DNA of 64,000 nt from Pseudomonadota bacterium (GTDB taxonomy: Bacteria; Pseudomonadota; Gammaproteobacteria; Burkholderiales; Ferrovaceae): positions 45,193-109,192 of the forward strand of contig JAJZPN010000003.1 of the NCBI GenBank assembly GCA_021811145.1, given 5' to 3'. The position numbers and the translations under genes are program-made. Below, one piece after another: positions 19,113-29,632 of the stretch (positions are counted from its first letter, which is position 1; each line of letters begins with the position of its first letter). The notes beneath the pieces were generated by a model. That model was not told the DNA's origin. It searched no databases and worked only from the letters and a program-made list of their open reading frames with translations.

Positions 19113-21494
19113 ATGGCTTTGGTTACTGTTGAGATTGATGGACAAACAACCCAAGTAGAGAGTGGTCGCACCGTCATGGATGCGGCCCGTAAGCTCGGTA
19201 TCAAAATCCCTCATTTTTGTTATCACAGAAAACTCTCTATTGCGGCTAATTGCCGTATGTGTCTCGTGCAAGTTGAAAAAGCACCTAAACCTTTACCCGC
19301 TTGTGCTACCCCTGCCACTGAAGGAATGAAGGTTTATACCCATTCAGAATTTGCTATTAATGCACAAAAAGCAGTGATGGAGTTTTTACTAATTAACCAC
19401 CCCTTAGATTGCCCAATTTGTGATCAGGGTGGGGAATGTAAGTTGCAAGATATTAGTGTGGGCTATGGTCCAAGCGCGTCGCGTTTTAAAGAAGAAAAAC
19501 GCGTGGTAAGCAATAAAAACCTTGGGCCCTTGATTCAAACGGATATGACGCGTTGTATCTTATGCACTCGCTGTGTTCGTTTTGGTCAAGAAATAGCCGG
19601 TATTATGGAGCTTGGTGTGGGCGGTAGAGGGGAGCGCTCTGAAGTATTAGCGTTTGTTGATCGCACAGTGAATTCTGAAATCTCTGGTAACGTTATTGAT
19701 TTGTGTCCTGTTGGGGCATTGACCTCTAAACCTTTTCGTTATCGAGCTCGTACCTGGGAGTTACAACGCTCTCCTAGCGTCAGCGCCCATGATGCCATGG
19801 GTAGCCAACTAGTGGTTCAAGTAAAACTGAAAAAAGAAGTTGTTCGTGTACTGCCTGGTAAAAATGACGCCATTAACGAGTGCTGGTTATCAGACAGAGA
19901 TCGCTTTGGCTTTGAAGCGGTGAACAGTGCTGATCGCTTGTTAAAACCAATGATCAAAGAAGACGGAGAATGGCGCGAAGCAGAGTGGGCTGAAGCGTTG
20001 CAAGTGGTGGTTGATGCCTTTGATAAAATTAAGAGTGCACACGGTGCTAACGCCCTAGGTTTATGGGCAAGCCCTCAGTTGTCTCTAGAGGAGTTATGGT
20101 TAGCGCAAAAGTTAATGCGTGACTTAGGTTCCTCTAATATTGATCACCGCTTCCGTCAGCGTGATTTTTCAATGGATCATGCAGATGTAAACGTACCATG
20201 GCTTGGTATGCCCATTGAACAATGGTCAGAATTAAAAACCACCTTACTAATCGGTTCAAGAATTCGCTCAGAGTTTCCTCTTCTCGCCGTCCGTTTACGT
20301 CATGCGGTTAAAGCGGGTGGGGTAGTTCATCTAATTAATTCGTTTGTTGATGATTTAGCGATGCCAACTGGTCAGCAGTTGGTGGCAACACCGAGTGTTA
20401 TCCCTTCATTATTAGCCCAGGTATTGCAAGCTGCTGCGAGCCTTACTGGTCAGACCGTTAACGCCGCTTACCAACCAATGATGGGAGCGGTGGTCAGTGC
20501 AGAAGCTCAGTCTATCGCTCAGAGTTTGATGGGTGAGGGTGCAAAAGCAGTAGTATTGGGTCAGCTTGTAGAACAGCACGCTGATTATGCAACCCTATGG
20601 AGCCTTGCTCAAGAATTATGCCGCATAACAGGCGCTACATTGAGCCACTTGCCACAAGGTGCTAATGCTATTGCAGCGCATGCAGTGGGCGTTGTGCCTT
20701 ATCAAGGAAGCCTTGGGACCCATGCTTATCAAGGACTAAATGCACAACAAATGATGGAGCAACCTCGTCAGGCTCTCATGGTGTTAGGCCTTGAGCCGGA
20801 AGTGGATGCGATCGAATCTCAGCGTGCATTAAAGGCATTACAGGCTGCAGATTTTGTGGTCGCTATGCATGCCTTTAAAGGTAACCTTCCTGATTGGGCT
20901 GACGTCATTTTACCCATTGCCCCTTTTACAGAAACGCCAGGTACTTTTGTTAACATGGCAGGGCAAGTGCAAACAGTGAAGGCAGCTATCCACACCAAAG
21001 GAGAAAGTAGACCGCTGTGGAAAGTACTTCGTGTATTGGCTAATCTATTTGATTTACCTGGATATCAATATGACACGTTGGAAGAGGTATACAAAGAAGG
21101 TGAGTCCAATTGGGCTGATGTGATTCAACAAAAATTGAGTAATCATAAACAGCATTTGCCTGCTTTAAAAATGCGTGCTTCATTGAATGTGTTAGAGCGT
21201 TTAAGCGAAGTCCCTCCCTATCAAATTGATGCCTTAACACGTCGCTCAGCTCCTCTTCAAGACAGTGCTCTAGGACAATGTCGTTATGTTGCCATGTCTG
21301 ACAACACAGCCAACAAACTAAAAGTACACGAAGGGCAACAAGTTCGTATCACTCAAGGACCAGGTCAGGCTCAGTTGAGTGTTCGTATCAATAATCAATT
21401 GGCAGATCAGGTGTTATGGCTACCAAGTGGTATTGACGAGACAAAAGAGTTAGATGTGAATCAGTTAACGATTACCGTGGAGGCCGTAAGCTAA
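19113..21494 (+). CDS. nuoG: NADH-quinone oxidoreductase subunit G
   Basis: 75-kDa subunit of complex I, 793 residues. It has an N-terminal [2Fe-2S] domain ([24 protein letters not shown]), the His/Cys-ligated [4Fe-4S] region ([19 protein letters not shown]), a further tetracysteine cluster ([10 protein letters not shown]), and a long molybdopterin-oxidoreductase-like domain that lacks a Mo-ligand cysteine. It starts 2 nt after nuoF, and its stop overlaps the nuoH ATG by 1 nt. Confidence 0.95.
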   Translation: MALVTVEIDGQTTQVESGRTVMDAARKLGIKIPHFCYHRKLSIAANCRMCLVQVEKAPKPLPACATPATEGMKVYTHSEFAINAQKAVMEFLLINHPLDCPICDQGGECKLQDISVGYGPSASRFKEEKRVVSNKNLGPLIQTDMTRCILCTRCVRFGQEIAGIMELGVGGRGERSEVLAFVDRTVNSEISGNVIDLCPVGALTSKPFRYRARTWELQRSPSVSAHDAMGSQLVVQVKLKKEVVRVLPGKNDAINECWLSDRDRFGFEAVNSADRLLKPMIKEDGEWREAEWAEALQVVVDAFDKIKSAHGANALGLWASPQLSLEELWLAQKLMRDLGSSNIDHRFRQRDFSMDHADVNVPWLGMPIEQWSELKTTLLIGSRIRSEFPLLAVRLRHAVKAGGVVHLINSFVDDLAMPTGQQLVATPSVIPSLLAQVLQAAASLTGQTVNAAYQPMMGAVVSAEAQSIAQSLMGEGAKAVVLGQLVEQHADYATLWSLAQELCRITGATLSHLPQGANAIAAHAVGVVPYQGSLGTHAYQGLNAQQMMEQPRQALMVLGLEPEVDAIESQRALKALQAADFVVAMHAFKGNLPDWADVILPIAPFTETPGTFVNMAGQVQTVKAAIHTKGESRPLWKVLRVLANLFDLPGYQYDTLEEVYKEGESNWADVIQQKLSNHKQHLPALKMRASLNVLERLSEVPPYQIDALTRRSAPLQDSALGQCRYVAMSDNTANKLKVHEGQQVRITQGPGQAQLSVRINNQLADQVLWLPSGIDETKELDVNQLTITVEAVS

Positions 21495-22537
21495 TGCAAG
21501 CTGTCATTGATTTCTTCGGTCCTCTCTGGCCATTGGTGTGGACGCTGTTAAAGATTGTTGTCATTGTCCTGCCCTTATTGGGTGCTGTGGCCTATTTGAC
21601 GTTAGCTGAACGTAAAGTAATTGGTTATATGCAAATTCGTATTGGCCCTAACCGTGTGGGACCAAAAGGATTGCTGCAACCCATTGCTGATGCCATTAAG
21701 TTGTTGATGAAAGAAATTGTAGTGCCAACTGGGGCCAATAAATTCTTATTTGTGTTTGCTCCCGTATTAGCCATCATGCCAGCATTGGCTGCTTGGGCTG
21801 TGGTTCCTTTTGGTCCTGATATGGTGTTAGCGAACGTCAATGCAGGTTTGCTCTACATTATGGCTATCACTTCTGTGGGGGTATATGGGGTGGTGATCGC
21901 AGGATGGGCCTCTAACTCCAAGTATGCGTTTTTAGGTGCACTTCGTTCGGCAGCACAAATCGTCTCCTATGAAATTGCTATGGGCTTTGCTTTGGTGACC
22001 GTATTAATGATGTCACACAGTCTTAATTTAACTGACATCGTGCGTGCTCAAGAAGGACCCTATGGGTTACTACAATGGAACTGGGTGCCGCTACTTCCCA
22101 TGTTTATTATTTATATTATTTCAGGAACCGCGGAAACCAACCGCGCTCCCTTTGATGTGGCTGAGGGCGAGAGTGAGATTGTGGCAGGCTTTCATGTGGA
22201 GTATTCCGGCATGGCTTTTGCCATTTTCTTTTTGGCTGAATATGCCAATATGATTTTAATTGCAGCGCTTACCTCAATTATGTTTATGGGTGGATGGTTG
22301 TCTCCTGTTTCATTTATTCCCAATAGTATTTTATGGCTATTCGCTAAGATGGCTTTTGTGCTGTTTTTATTCTTGTGGTTTAGAGCCACTTTCCCCCGTT
22401 ATCGTTATGATCAGATTATGCGTCTTGGTTGGAAGGTGTTCATTCCTTTAACGTTAGTATGGTTGGTAGTGGTTGGCGTCCTTATGCAAGCGCCATTTCG
22501 CTCGCTACCCGTATTAAATATTTGGTTCCATGGATAG
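21494..22537 (+). CDS. nuoH: NADH-quinone oxidoreductase subunit H
   Basis: Membrane subunit that joins the peripheral and membrane arms of complex I and shapes the quinone channel. At 347 residues it has about eight helices. The segments [20 protein letters not shown] and [20 protein letters not shown] are diagnostic. The start overlaps the nuoG stop by one base. Confidence 0.97.
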   Translation: MQAVIDFFGPLWPLVWTLLKIVVIVLPLLGAVAYLTLAERKVIGYMQIRIGPNRVGPKGLLQPIADAIKLLMKEIVVPTGANKFLFVFAPVLAIMPALAAWAVVPFGPDMVLANVNAGLLYIMAITSVGVYGVVIAGWASNSKYAFLGALRSAAQIVSYEIAMGFALVTVLMMSHSLNLTDIVRAQEGPYGLLQWNWVPLLPMFIIYIISGTAETNRAPFDVAEGESEIVAGFHVEYSGMAFAIFFLAEYANMILIAALTSIMFMGGWLSPVSFIPNSILWLFAKMAFVLFLFLWFRATFPRYRYDQIMRLGWKVFIPLTLVWLVVVGVLMQAPFRSLPVLNIWFHG

Positions 22538-22547
22538 GAGTTAATAA

Positions 22548-23036
22548 ATGGGTGCCATTACAGAGTTTGTTAAAAGTTTAATGTTAGGTGAGCTCATTAA
22601 GGGCATGGGAGTGACGGGTAAGCATTTTTTTGCTCGTAAAATTACCGTTCAGTACCCTGAGGAAAAAACCCCTCAATCACCGCGTTTTCGTGGCCTTCAC
22701 GCGCTGCGTCGATATCCTAATGGTGAAGAGCGTTGTATTGCCTGTAAATTATGTGAGGCAGTGTGTCCTGCTATGGCGATTACTATTGAATCGGAAGTAC
22801 GTGCCGATGGATCGCGCCGCACCACCCGATATGATATTGATCTAACAAAATGTATCTTTTGCGGGTTTTGTGAGGAATCCTGTCCTGTTGATTCCATCGT
22901 TGAAACACGTATTTTTGAGTACCATGGCGAAGAGCGTGGTGATTTATTAATGACTAAAGAAAAACTCTTGGCTGTGGGTGATCGTTATGAGGCACAAATC
23001 GCCGAAGATCGCGCGCAAGACGCTCCCTATCGTTAA
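22548..23036 (+). CDS. nuoI: NADH-quinone oxidoreductase subunit I
   Basis: Ferredoxin-like TYKY subunit of complex I, 162 residues, with two [4Fe-4S] motifs: [12 protein letters not shown] (about residues 64-75) and [12 protein letters not shown] (about 103-114). These carry clusters N6a and N6b on the path to NuoB. It starts 10 nt after nuoH behind an AGGAG ribosome binding site. Confidence 0.97.
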   Translation: MGAITEFVKSLMLGELIKGMGVTGKHFFARKITVQYPEEKTPQSPRFRGLHALRRYPNGEERCIACKLCEAVCPAMAITIESEVRADGSRRTTRYDIDLTKCIFCGFCEESCPVDSIVETRIFEYHGEERGDLLMTKEKLLAVGDRYEAQIAEDRAQDAPYR

Positions 23037-23048
23037 AGGAATAGAAAA

Positions 23049-23648
23049 GTGATGACCTCTGCTGTCATGTTGTTTACGGTATTTGCTGTGATTTTAGTAA
23101 TCAGTGCCTTGGGCGTGATTACGGCACGAAACCCCGTGCATGCTGCCTTATTTTTAGTGTTGTCTTTTTTTACCGGTTCAGCTTTATGGATGATGCTGGA
23201 AGCTGAGTTTTTGGCCATTACTTTAGTGTTGGTGTATGTGGGTGCGGTGATGGTGCTATTTCTTTTCGTGGTGATGATGCTCAATATTGATCTTGATCGT
23301 CTGCGCGAAGGGTTTTGGAAACATTTACCACTAGGAGCTGGTGTGGCTCTACTCATGGTAGTGGAAATGATTCTTGTGGTTAGCAGTAAACAGTTTGCCA
23401 CCATGACGAGTGTTAGTAACACCACGGGAGTGAGTAATACCCAGGAGTTAGGTTTACTGCTTTATAACCAATATGTTTACCCTTTTGAATTGGCTGCGGC
23501 CATGCTGTTGTTAGCGATTGTGGCGGCTATTGCGCTGACCCATCGTCGTCGTAAAGATTCGCGTTATGTGGATCCTGCATTCCAGGTGAGTGTGAAGGCA
23601 TCGCAGCGTATCAAAATTATTAAGATGCCGGCGGAGAAAGACCTGTGA
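23049..23648 (+). CDS. nuoJ: NADH-quinone oxidoreductase subunit J
   Basis: Membrane-arm subunit of complex I, 199 residues with five hydrophobic helices. The pattern [19 protein letters not shown] and [19 protein letters not shown], containing the pi-bulge helix, is typical. Start GTG 23049 or ATG 23052; the AAGGA at 23037 slightly favours the GTG. It overlaps nuoK by 4 nt. Confidence 0.95.
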   Translation: MMTSAVMLFTVFAVILVISALGVITARNPVHAALFLVLSFFTGSALWMMLEAEFLAITLVLVYVGAVMVLFLFVVMMLNIDLDRLREGFWKHLPLGAGVALLMVVEMILVVSSKQFATMTSVSNTTGVSNTQELGLLLYNQYVYPFELAAAMLLLAIVAAIALTHRRRKDSRYVDPAFQVSVKASQRIKIIKMPAEKDL

Positions 23649-23953
23649 CTTTGAATTTAACTGATTATCTAATGTTAGCTGCGGTACTCTTTGCTATTAG
23701 TATCGTGGGTATTTTTTTAAACCGTAAGAACGTTATTATTCTGTTGATGTGTATTGAATTGATGTTGCTCGCGGTTAATCTCAATTTTATTGCGTTCTCT
23801 CATTATTTAAATGACACGGCAGGCCAGATTTTTGTGTTTTTTATTTTAACGGTAGCAGCGGCAGAGTCTGCTATTGGACTGGCTATTTTAGTGGTGCTAT
23901 TTAGAAATATTCGCACTATTAACGTTGATGATATTAACCAACTCAAGGAATAA
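23645..23953 (+). CDS. nuoK: NADH-quinone oxidoreductase subunit K
   Basis: Small membrane subunit (102 residues, three helices) homologous to MrpC. Conserved acidic residues for proton transfer are in [15 protein letters not shown] and [10 protein letters not shown]. Start GTG 23645 overlaps the nuoJ stop; nuoL follows after 3 nt. Confidence 0.96.
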   Translation: MTLNLTDYLMLAAVLFAISIVGIFLNRKNVIILLMCIELMLLAVNLNFIAFSHYLNDTAGQIFVFFILTVAAAESAIGLAILVVLFRNIRTINVDDINQLKE

Positions 23954-23956
23954 GCT

Positions 23957-25912
23957 GTGAGCATGACATCGCTTTATCTCATCGTTCCTATGGCCCCTCT
24001 TGTGGGGGCTTTATTGGCGGGACTGTTGGGCAAAACATTAGGTAAAACAATCAGTCATACGGTAACAATTATTGGGGTATTGGTCTCCTTTATTGCCTCT
24101 CTTGCCATTGCTCAAGATGTCTTTGCAGGGCATCTCTTTAACGGCAACTTATATACCTGGATGACAGCTGGAGACCTCTCCTTTCATGTGGGGTTTTTAA
24201 TTGATCCTCTGACAGTGACCATGATGTTAGTGGTTACGTTTGTGTCTTTAATGGTACATATTTATACAGTGGGCTATATGCATGATGACCCTGGTTATCA
24301 GCGCTTTTTTAGCTATATTTCACTGTTTACTTTTGCCATGCTGATGCTGGTTATGTCGAATAATTTCCTGCAACTCTTTTTTGGCTGGGAAGCAGTGGGA
24401 TTGGTTTCTTACTTATTAATTGGTTTTTGGTTTCAGCGATCTACGGCGGTATTTGCTAATTTAAAGGCATTTTTAGTCAACCGCGTGGGCGATTTTGGCT
24501 TTCTGTTAGGGATTGGTTTAATTCTAGCTAACTTTCATAGTCTTGATTATGCCACTGTGTTTTCCATGGTCCCCCAGGTTATGCATAATGAGATTACTCT
24601 GATTAGTGGTCACAGTTGGTCCTTAATGACCGTCATTTGTATTCTTCTGTTTATCGGGGCAATGGGTAAATCAGCACAAATGCCATTACATGTTTGGTTG
24701 CCAGATTCAATGGAAGGCCCCACGCCGATTTCCGCGTTGATTCACGCTGCCACCATGGTGACAGCAGGTATTTTTATGGTCTCAAGAATGTCGCCACTTT
24801 TTGAAGTGTCTGATACAGCGCGCTCAGTGATTTTAGTCATTGGCGCCTCAACGGCACTCTTTATGGCTTTCTTAGGCGTTATTCAATATGACATTAAGCG
24901 GGTAGTGGCTTATTCAACCTTATCCCAATTAGGATATATGACAGTGGCTTTAGGAGCCTCGGCTTATCCCGTAGCGATTTTTCATTTGGGTACCCACGCT
25001 TTCTTTAAAGCGTTACTCTTTTTGGCCGCAGGGTCTGTGATTCATGCTATGCATCATGAGCAGGATATGCGTCACATGGGTGGCTTGAGAAAGTATCTAC
25101 CGATTACCTACATTACGGCGTTAATTGGTTCACTGGCTTTATGTGGTATCCCTCCTTTTGCTGGATTCTTCTCTAAAGATCTCATTATTGATGCTGTCAG
25201 TGGTTCGCATTTATATGGGGCTGGGTATGCGCAGTTTGCTGTGACCGCTGGCGTATTTGTGACAGCGTTTTATACCTTCCGTATGTTTTTCATGACCTTT
25301 CATGGTAAAGAGCGCATGGATCATCATACTAAAGAGCATTTACATGAGTCCCCCCTTGTTATTACGCTGCCTCTGATCTTATTAGCTATTCCCTCATTGT
25401 TAGCGGGATATTTATTAATTGGTCCCATGATTATGGGTGACTACTTTGGTACCTCCATTGTGATTGATCCACAGCACTCTGTTCTTCATCACATTCGTGA
25501 GGAATTTACCAATCCAACTGGATTCATGGTGAATGGCTTGATGGCGCTTCCCTTATGGCTTGCTGTGTCGGGCATAGTGTTAGCTGCTGTACTGTATTTG
25601 TTTATGCCACGCATCCCAGAAAAAATCAAAGCCCAATCAGGGGTTATCTACACCATACTCAGTAATAACTATTATTTTGATTGGTTCAATGATCGCGTAC
25701 TGTCACGCGGAACCGTGTCCTTAGGTAAAAAGTTATGGCGCTACGGGGATGTGACGTTGATTGATGGCACCATGGTAATGGGTACGGCTCGAACCATTAG
25801 CCGCTTTGCCAATCGCTTGCGTCATTTGCAATCAGGTTATATTTATCACTATGCGTTTATCATGATTTTTGGTGTATTTGTGCTCATGAGTTTATGGTTT
25901 ATAAGAGGGTAA
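23957..25912 (+). CDS. nuoL: NADH-quinone oxidoreductase subunit L
   Basis: Antiporter-like proton-pumping subunit of complex I, 651 residues. The helix bundle includes LFFGWEAVGLVSYLLIGFW, GAMGKSAQMPLHVWLPDSME and the histidine-rich HLGTHAFFKALLFL. The C-terminal lateral helix region is present. Start GTG 23957; an ATG at 23963 is a possible alternative. Confidence 0.96.
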   Translation: MSMTSLYLIVPMAPLVGALLAGLLGKTLGKTISHTVTIIGVLVSFIASLAIAQDVFAGHLFNGNLYTWMTAGDLSFHVGFLIDPLTVTMMLVVTFVSLMVHIYTVGYMHDDPGYQRFFSYISLFTFAMLMLVMSNNFLQLFFGWEAVGLVSYLLIGFWFQRSTAVFANLKAFLVNRVGDFGFLLGIGLILANFHSLDYATVFSMVPQVMHNEITLISGHSWSLMTVICILLFIGAMGKSAQMPLHVWLPDSMEGPTPISALIHAATMVTAGIFMVSRMSPLFEVSDTARSVILVIGASTALFMAFLGVIQYDIKRVVAYSTLSQLGYMTVALGASAYPVAIFHLGTHAFFKALLFLAAGSVIHAMHHEQDMRHMGGLRKYLPITYITALIGSLALCGIPPFAGFFSKDLIIDAVSGSHLYGAGYAQFAVTAGVFVTAFYTFRMFFMTFHGKERMDHHTKEHLHESPLVITLPLILLAIPSLLAGYLLIGPMIMGDYFGTSIVIDPQHSVLHHIREEFTNPTGFMVNGLMALPLWLAVSGIVLAAVLYLFMPRIPEKIKAQSGVIYTILSNNYYFDWFNDRVLSRGTVSLGKKLWRYGDVTLIDGTMVMGTARTISRFANRLRHLQSGYIYHYAFIMIFGVFVLMSLWFIRG

Positions 25913-25927
25913 GGGTGAACTGTTGAT

Positions 25928-27406
25928 ATGAATTTTCATGCCTATTTGTCATTTAGTATCTGGTTACCCATTATCATGGGCTGTCTTGTGGCGCTGACTG
26001 AGCATGAGGTGCGTCGCCTGACCTTAAGCTTATCTCTATTGGGAGCGGTGTTAAGTTTTCTGGTTACCCTACCTTTATACGCACAGTTTTCCTCCAGTGC
26101 CACAGGTATGCAATTTGTGGAAATGGTGCCTTGGATTAAAGCCTACAACATCAATTATTATTTAGGTATTGATGGTATTTCCTTGTGGTTTGTTTTACTT
26201 AATAGTTTCGTTACTATTCTTGTGGTGATTGCCGGGTGGGTAGTGATTCGAACTCACTTAGCGCAGTATATGGCAGCCTTTTTGATTTCCTCTGGATTGA
26301 TTAATGGTATTTTTGAATCACTTGATGCCGTATTATTTTACGTATTCTTTGAAGCCACCTTAATTCCGATGTTTTTGATTATCGGTATGTGGGGTGGTCC
26401 GCAACGTGTCTACGCATCGATTAAGTTTTTCTTGTACACCCTCATGGGTTCATTACTCATGTTGGCTGCTTTTATTTACCTCTATTTTGAGGCAGGACGC
26501 AGTTTTGACATTCTTAAATTTCAAGCGCTGTCCCTAGCACTCCCAGTACAGATTTTAATTTTCTTGGCTTTCTTTGCTTCCTTTGCCGTAAAAGCGGCAA
26601 TGTGGCCTTTCCATACTTGGTTGCCCGATGCGCACGTTGAGGCACCTACTGGTGGATCGGTAATTTTGGCTGCTATTACATTAAAGACTGGTGCCTATGG
26701 CTTTTTACGCTTTAGTCTACCGATTACCCCTGATGCGTCCCATACTTTGTCAGGATTAATGATTACACTTTCCTTGGTGGCGGTGTTGTATGTGGCATTG
26801 GTAGCACTGATACAAAAAGACATGAAGAAACTAATTGCTTACTCATCGGTATCACATATGGGGTTTGTGACCTTGGGTATTTTTATGTTTAATACGTTGG
26901 GTATTGAAGGCAGTATTTTACAAATGATTTCTCATGCGTTTGTTTCTATTGCCATGTTCTTATGTATTGGTGTCCTATATGACCGTATGCATACCCGTGA
27001 TATTAGTGCGTATGGTGGGGTGGCCAATAAGATGCCTGTTTTTGCTGCCTTTTTAATGCTGTTTGCTATGGCCAGTGCAGGTTTACCAGGCACCAGTGGT
27101 TTTGTCGGTGAATTTACAGTGATCTTAGGTGCGATTAAGGTGAACTTTTGGTATGCCGTTCTTGCTGCAGCTAACTTAATTTTTGGAGCAGCTTATATTT
27201 TATGGATGTATAAGCGCGTTATTTTTGGAGAAGTGGTGAATAGTGAGGTGGCGCAATTAGAAGATGTCACAGCGCGTGAGAAATTTTTCTTGGCGATTAT
27301 TGTGGTGTTAATTTTTGCCATGGGTTTGTATCCTCAGTTGATTACCAGCACTATCCACACATCAGTGAATCAATTGATTCAGCAATCGTCAGCAATTAAG
27401 TATTAA
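25928..27406 (+). CDS. nuoM: NADH-quinone oxidoreductase subunit M
   Basis: Second antiporter-like proton-pumping subunit, 492 residues. Typical segments are YYLGIDGISLWFVLL, FYVFFEATLIPMFLIIG with the key glutamate, and FAVKAAMWPFHTWLPDAHVEAPTGGSV (conserved lysine and proton path). It lies 15 nt after nuoL and 10 nt before nuoN. Confidence 0.96.
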   Translation: MNFHAYLSFSIWLPIIMGCLVALTEHEVRRLTLSLSLLGAVLSFLVTLPLYAQFSSSATGMQFVEMVPWIKAYNINYYLGIDGISLWFVLLNSFVTILVVIAGWVVIRTHLAQYMAAFLISSGLINGIFESLDAVLFYVFFEATLIPMFLIIGMWGGPQRVYASIKFFLYTLMGSLLMLAAFIYLYFEAGRSFDILKFQALSLALPVQILIFLAFFASFAVKAAMWPFHTWLPDAHVEAPTGGSVILAAITLKTGAYGFLRFSLPITPDASHTLSGLMITLSLVAVLYVALVALIQKDMKKLIAYSSVSHMGFVTLGIFMFNTLGIEGSILQMISHAFVSIAMFLCIGVLYDRMHTRDISAYGGVANKMPVFAAFLMLFAMASAGLPGTSGFVGEFTVILGAIKVNFWYAVLAAANLIFGAAYILWMYKRVIFGEVVNSEVAQLEDVTAREKFFLAIIVVLIFAMGLYPQLITSTIHTSVNQLIQQSSAIKY

Positions 27407-27416
27407 TGGAGCATTA

Positions 27417-28865
27417 ATGAACTTTGTCTTTTCAAGTATCGCCCCAGCACTTCCTGAGATAGTTTTACTGATCTCGCTTAGTCTATTGTTGCTGCTCGAT
27501 TTGTGGATTAATGACGAGAACCGTTTTTATACTTATGTCCTCGCTCAATTAGCATTGATTGCTACAGGCTTTAGTGTGTTGACTGGAGAAAACGGTCAGA
27601 TCGTGACAGCCTTCAATGGTTTATTTATTAGTGATGCCATGGCCCGTACGTTGAATATCTTTTCTGTCATTACTATGGGTTTTGTGTTTGCTTACTCACG
27701 ACTCTACTCACAGGATCGTGGCCTCTTTAAGGGTGAGTTTTTTGTACTTATGCTCTTTGCTCTATTGGGCATTATGGTAATGATCTCAGCCAATCATTTC
27801 TTGGTGCTTTATTTAGGTCTTGAGATGTTGGCGCTGGCGCAGTGCGCATTGATTGCGCTACAACGTGACTCTAAAAAAGCCACCGAAGCGGCGATGAAGT
27901 ACTTTGTCCTCTCAGCATTGGCTTCGGGCTTATTACTTTATGGTTTATCCATGCTCTATGGTGCAACGGGTTCACTGTTGATTCCTGAAGTGGCCAACGC
28001 TATTGCCGCTAACACCATTGATCCTGCTATATTGGTATTTGGCTTGGTGTTTGTGGTAGCAGGTTTAGGATTTAAATTAGGGGCAGTTCCCTTTCATATG
28101 TGGATTCCTGACGTGTATGAAGGCTCCCCCACCTCTGTGACATTATTTGTGGCCTCTGTTCCTAAGATTGCGGCTTTTGCTTTTATCATGCGCTTACTAG
28201 TGGGCGCTTTAGGTGCCCTTGTTAACGATTGGCAACCGATGTTAGTGATTATGGCAGTGCTGTCAATTGGTCTTGGTAATATTGTGGCGATTGCTCAAAC
28301 CAATATTAAAAGAATGTTGGCCTTCTCAACGATCTCTCATATGGGTTATTTAATTCTAGGTATTCTCTCTGCTAATAATGCTGGGTATGCCGCATCTATG
28401 TTCTATGTGGCCTCCTACGTCATTATTTCTGTGGCGGCCTTTGGCATTGTGTTACTTCTTTCACGCCATGGTTTTGAGGGCGATCGATTAGATGACTTTA
28501 AGGGCTTGAATAACCGTAGTCCTTGGATTGCCTTTATGATGCTGTTGGTTATGGTCTCCATGGCAGGGATTCCGCCATCGGTTGGTTTTTTTGCTAAATT
28601 GTCAGTCTTAAGCGCTGTGCTTGATGCAGGATATACCTGGCTTGTGGTCTATGCCGTGATTTTCTCATTAATTGGTGCATTCTATTACTTACGTATTATT
28701 AAGCTTATGTATATGGATGATCCTGTGGGTGAGGAGAAGCTCGTGACAGAACCTGATCATTTAATATTGATTGGTTTGAATGGGCTCGTTATCTTCATTT
28801 TAGGGATTGTTCCACAATCCTTAATTGATCTTTGTTTTAACTCCATTGCGCATTCTTTTAGATAA
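27417..28865 (+). CDS. nuoN: NADH-quinone oxidoreductase subunit N
   Basis: Third antiporter-like proton-pumping subunit of complex I, 482 residues. Diagnostic segments are LVLYLGLEMLALAQCALIAL (key glutamate), GLGFKLGAVPFHMWIPDVYEGSPT, and the lysine in AQTNIKRMLAFSTISHMGYL. It ends the complete 14-subunit nuoA-N operon; the NUDIX gene starts only 5 nt later and is probably cotranscribed. Confidence 0.96.
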   Translation: MNFVFSSIAPALPEIVLLISLSLLLLLDLWINDENRFYTYVLAQLALIATGFSVLTGENGQIVTAFNGLFISDAMARTLNIFSVITMGFVFAYSRLYSQDRGLFKGEFFVLMLFALLGIMVMISANHFLVLYLGLEMLALAQCALIALQRDSKKATEAAMKYFVLSALASGLLLYGLSMLYGATGSLLIPEVANAIAANTIDPAILVFGLVFVVAGLGFKLGAVPFHMWIPDVYEGSPTSVTLFVASVPKIAAFAFIMRLLVGALGALVNDWQPMLVIMAVLSIGLGNIVAIAQTNIKRMLAFSTISHMGYLILGILSANNAGYAASMFYVASYVIISVAAFGIVLLLSRHGFEGDRLDDFKGLNNRSPWIAFMMLLVMVSMAGIPPSVGFFAKLSVLSAVLDAGYTWLVVYAVIFSLIGAFYYLRIIKLMYMDDPVGEEKLVTEPDHLILIGLNGLVIFILGIVPQSLIDLCFNSIAHSFR

Positions 28866-28870
28866 GTCCT

Positions 28871-29437
28871 ATGAAAGATATTCTTGATGGCTTTCCGGAT
28901 TTTACTGAGGCGCAACTCACCACTGAACAACTTTTTAAAGGTCGTTTACTGGATGTCAGACGTGATACCGTCTCTTTGCCTAATGGTGGAGAAGCAGTTA
29001 GAGAATACATTGTGCATAGCGGTGCTGCTGCCATTATTCCTTTGTTAGATGATGGTAGTATATTACTTGAATATCAATATCGTTATCCTAATCAACGCCA
29101 TTATATTGAAATTCCCGCTGGTAAATTAGAGCCCCATGAACCAACACTCGTGGCGGCACAACGTGAATTATTAGAGGAAACCGGTTACCGGGCCGAGCAT
29201 TGGCTTCATTTGACCACTTTGCATTTATGTATTGCTTATTCCACTGAGAAAATAGAATTTTTCTTGGCTCGCGGCCTCACCTTTGAGGCCCACAATCGGG
29301 ATGAAGAAGAGTTTCTTGAAACCTTAGCGTTGCCTTTAGAAGAAGCCTTTAAATGGGTGGCAGAGGGACGTATTAATGATGCTAAAACAGTGGCAGGTTT
29401 ACTGTGGTTAAAGGCCTTTGGCCAACATCTCTTGTAA
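28871..29437 (+). CDS. NUDIX hydrolase, ADP-ribose pyrophosphatase type
   Basis: A 188-residue hydrolase with a full Nudix box from GKLEPHEPTLVAAQ through RELLEETGY (G-x5-E-x7-R-E-x2-E-E-x-G). An upstream segment resembles NudF-type ADP-ribose pyrophosphatases (EYIVHSGAAAIIPLLDDG, then LEYQYRYPNQRHYIEIPAG). It probably splits ADP-ribose to AMP and ribose-5-phosphate; the substrate is inferred. It sits 5 nt behind nuoN, so its expression may follow complex I. Confidence 0.85.
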   Translation: MKDILDGFPDFTEAQLTTEQLFKGRLLDVRRDTVSLPNGGEAVREYIVHSGAAAIIPLLDDGSILLEYQYRYPNQRHYIEIPAGKLEPHEPTLVAAQRELLEETGYRAEHWLHLTTLHLCIAYSTEKIEFFLARGLTFEAHNRDEEEFLETLALPLEEAFKWVAEGRINDAKTVAGLLWLKAFGQHLL

Positions 29438-29565
29438 TCTTTGTTAGTGATTCGCTCTTTTTTTCTCGGTTAAGTTTTTCTGCAGAGTTTTTTCCAAGCT
29501 CTACGGTTTATCCTACTTTCTTTTTTTATAGCCGATCACTCAAACAATTTCGTCAATAAATAATT

Positions 29566-29612
29566 AAGAGTACCGATTACGTCACCAAATGGTAGAACGT
29601 AATGGTACTCTT
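29566..29612 (-). terminator. Long hairpin downstream of htpG
   Basis: AAGAGTACCGATTACGT (29566-29582) pairs with ACGTAATGGTACTCTT (29597-29612) with one bulged base and a 14-nt loop. It lies 21 nt past the htpG stop on the leftward transcript, followed by an AT-rich but weak T stretch. It is probably an htpG terminator. On the plus strand no T-run follows. Confidence 0.5.
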
Positions 29613-29632
29613 TGTGGTTGAAGTATTACAGG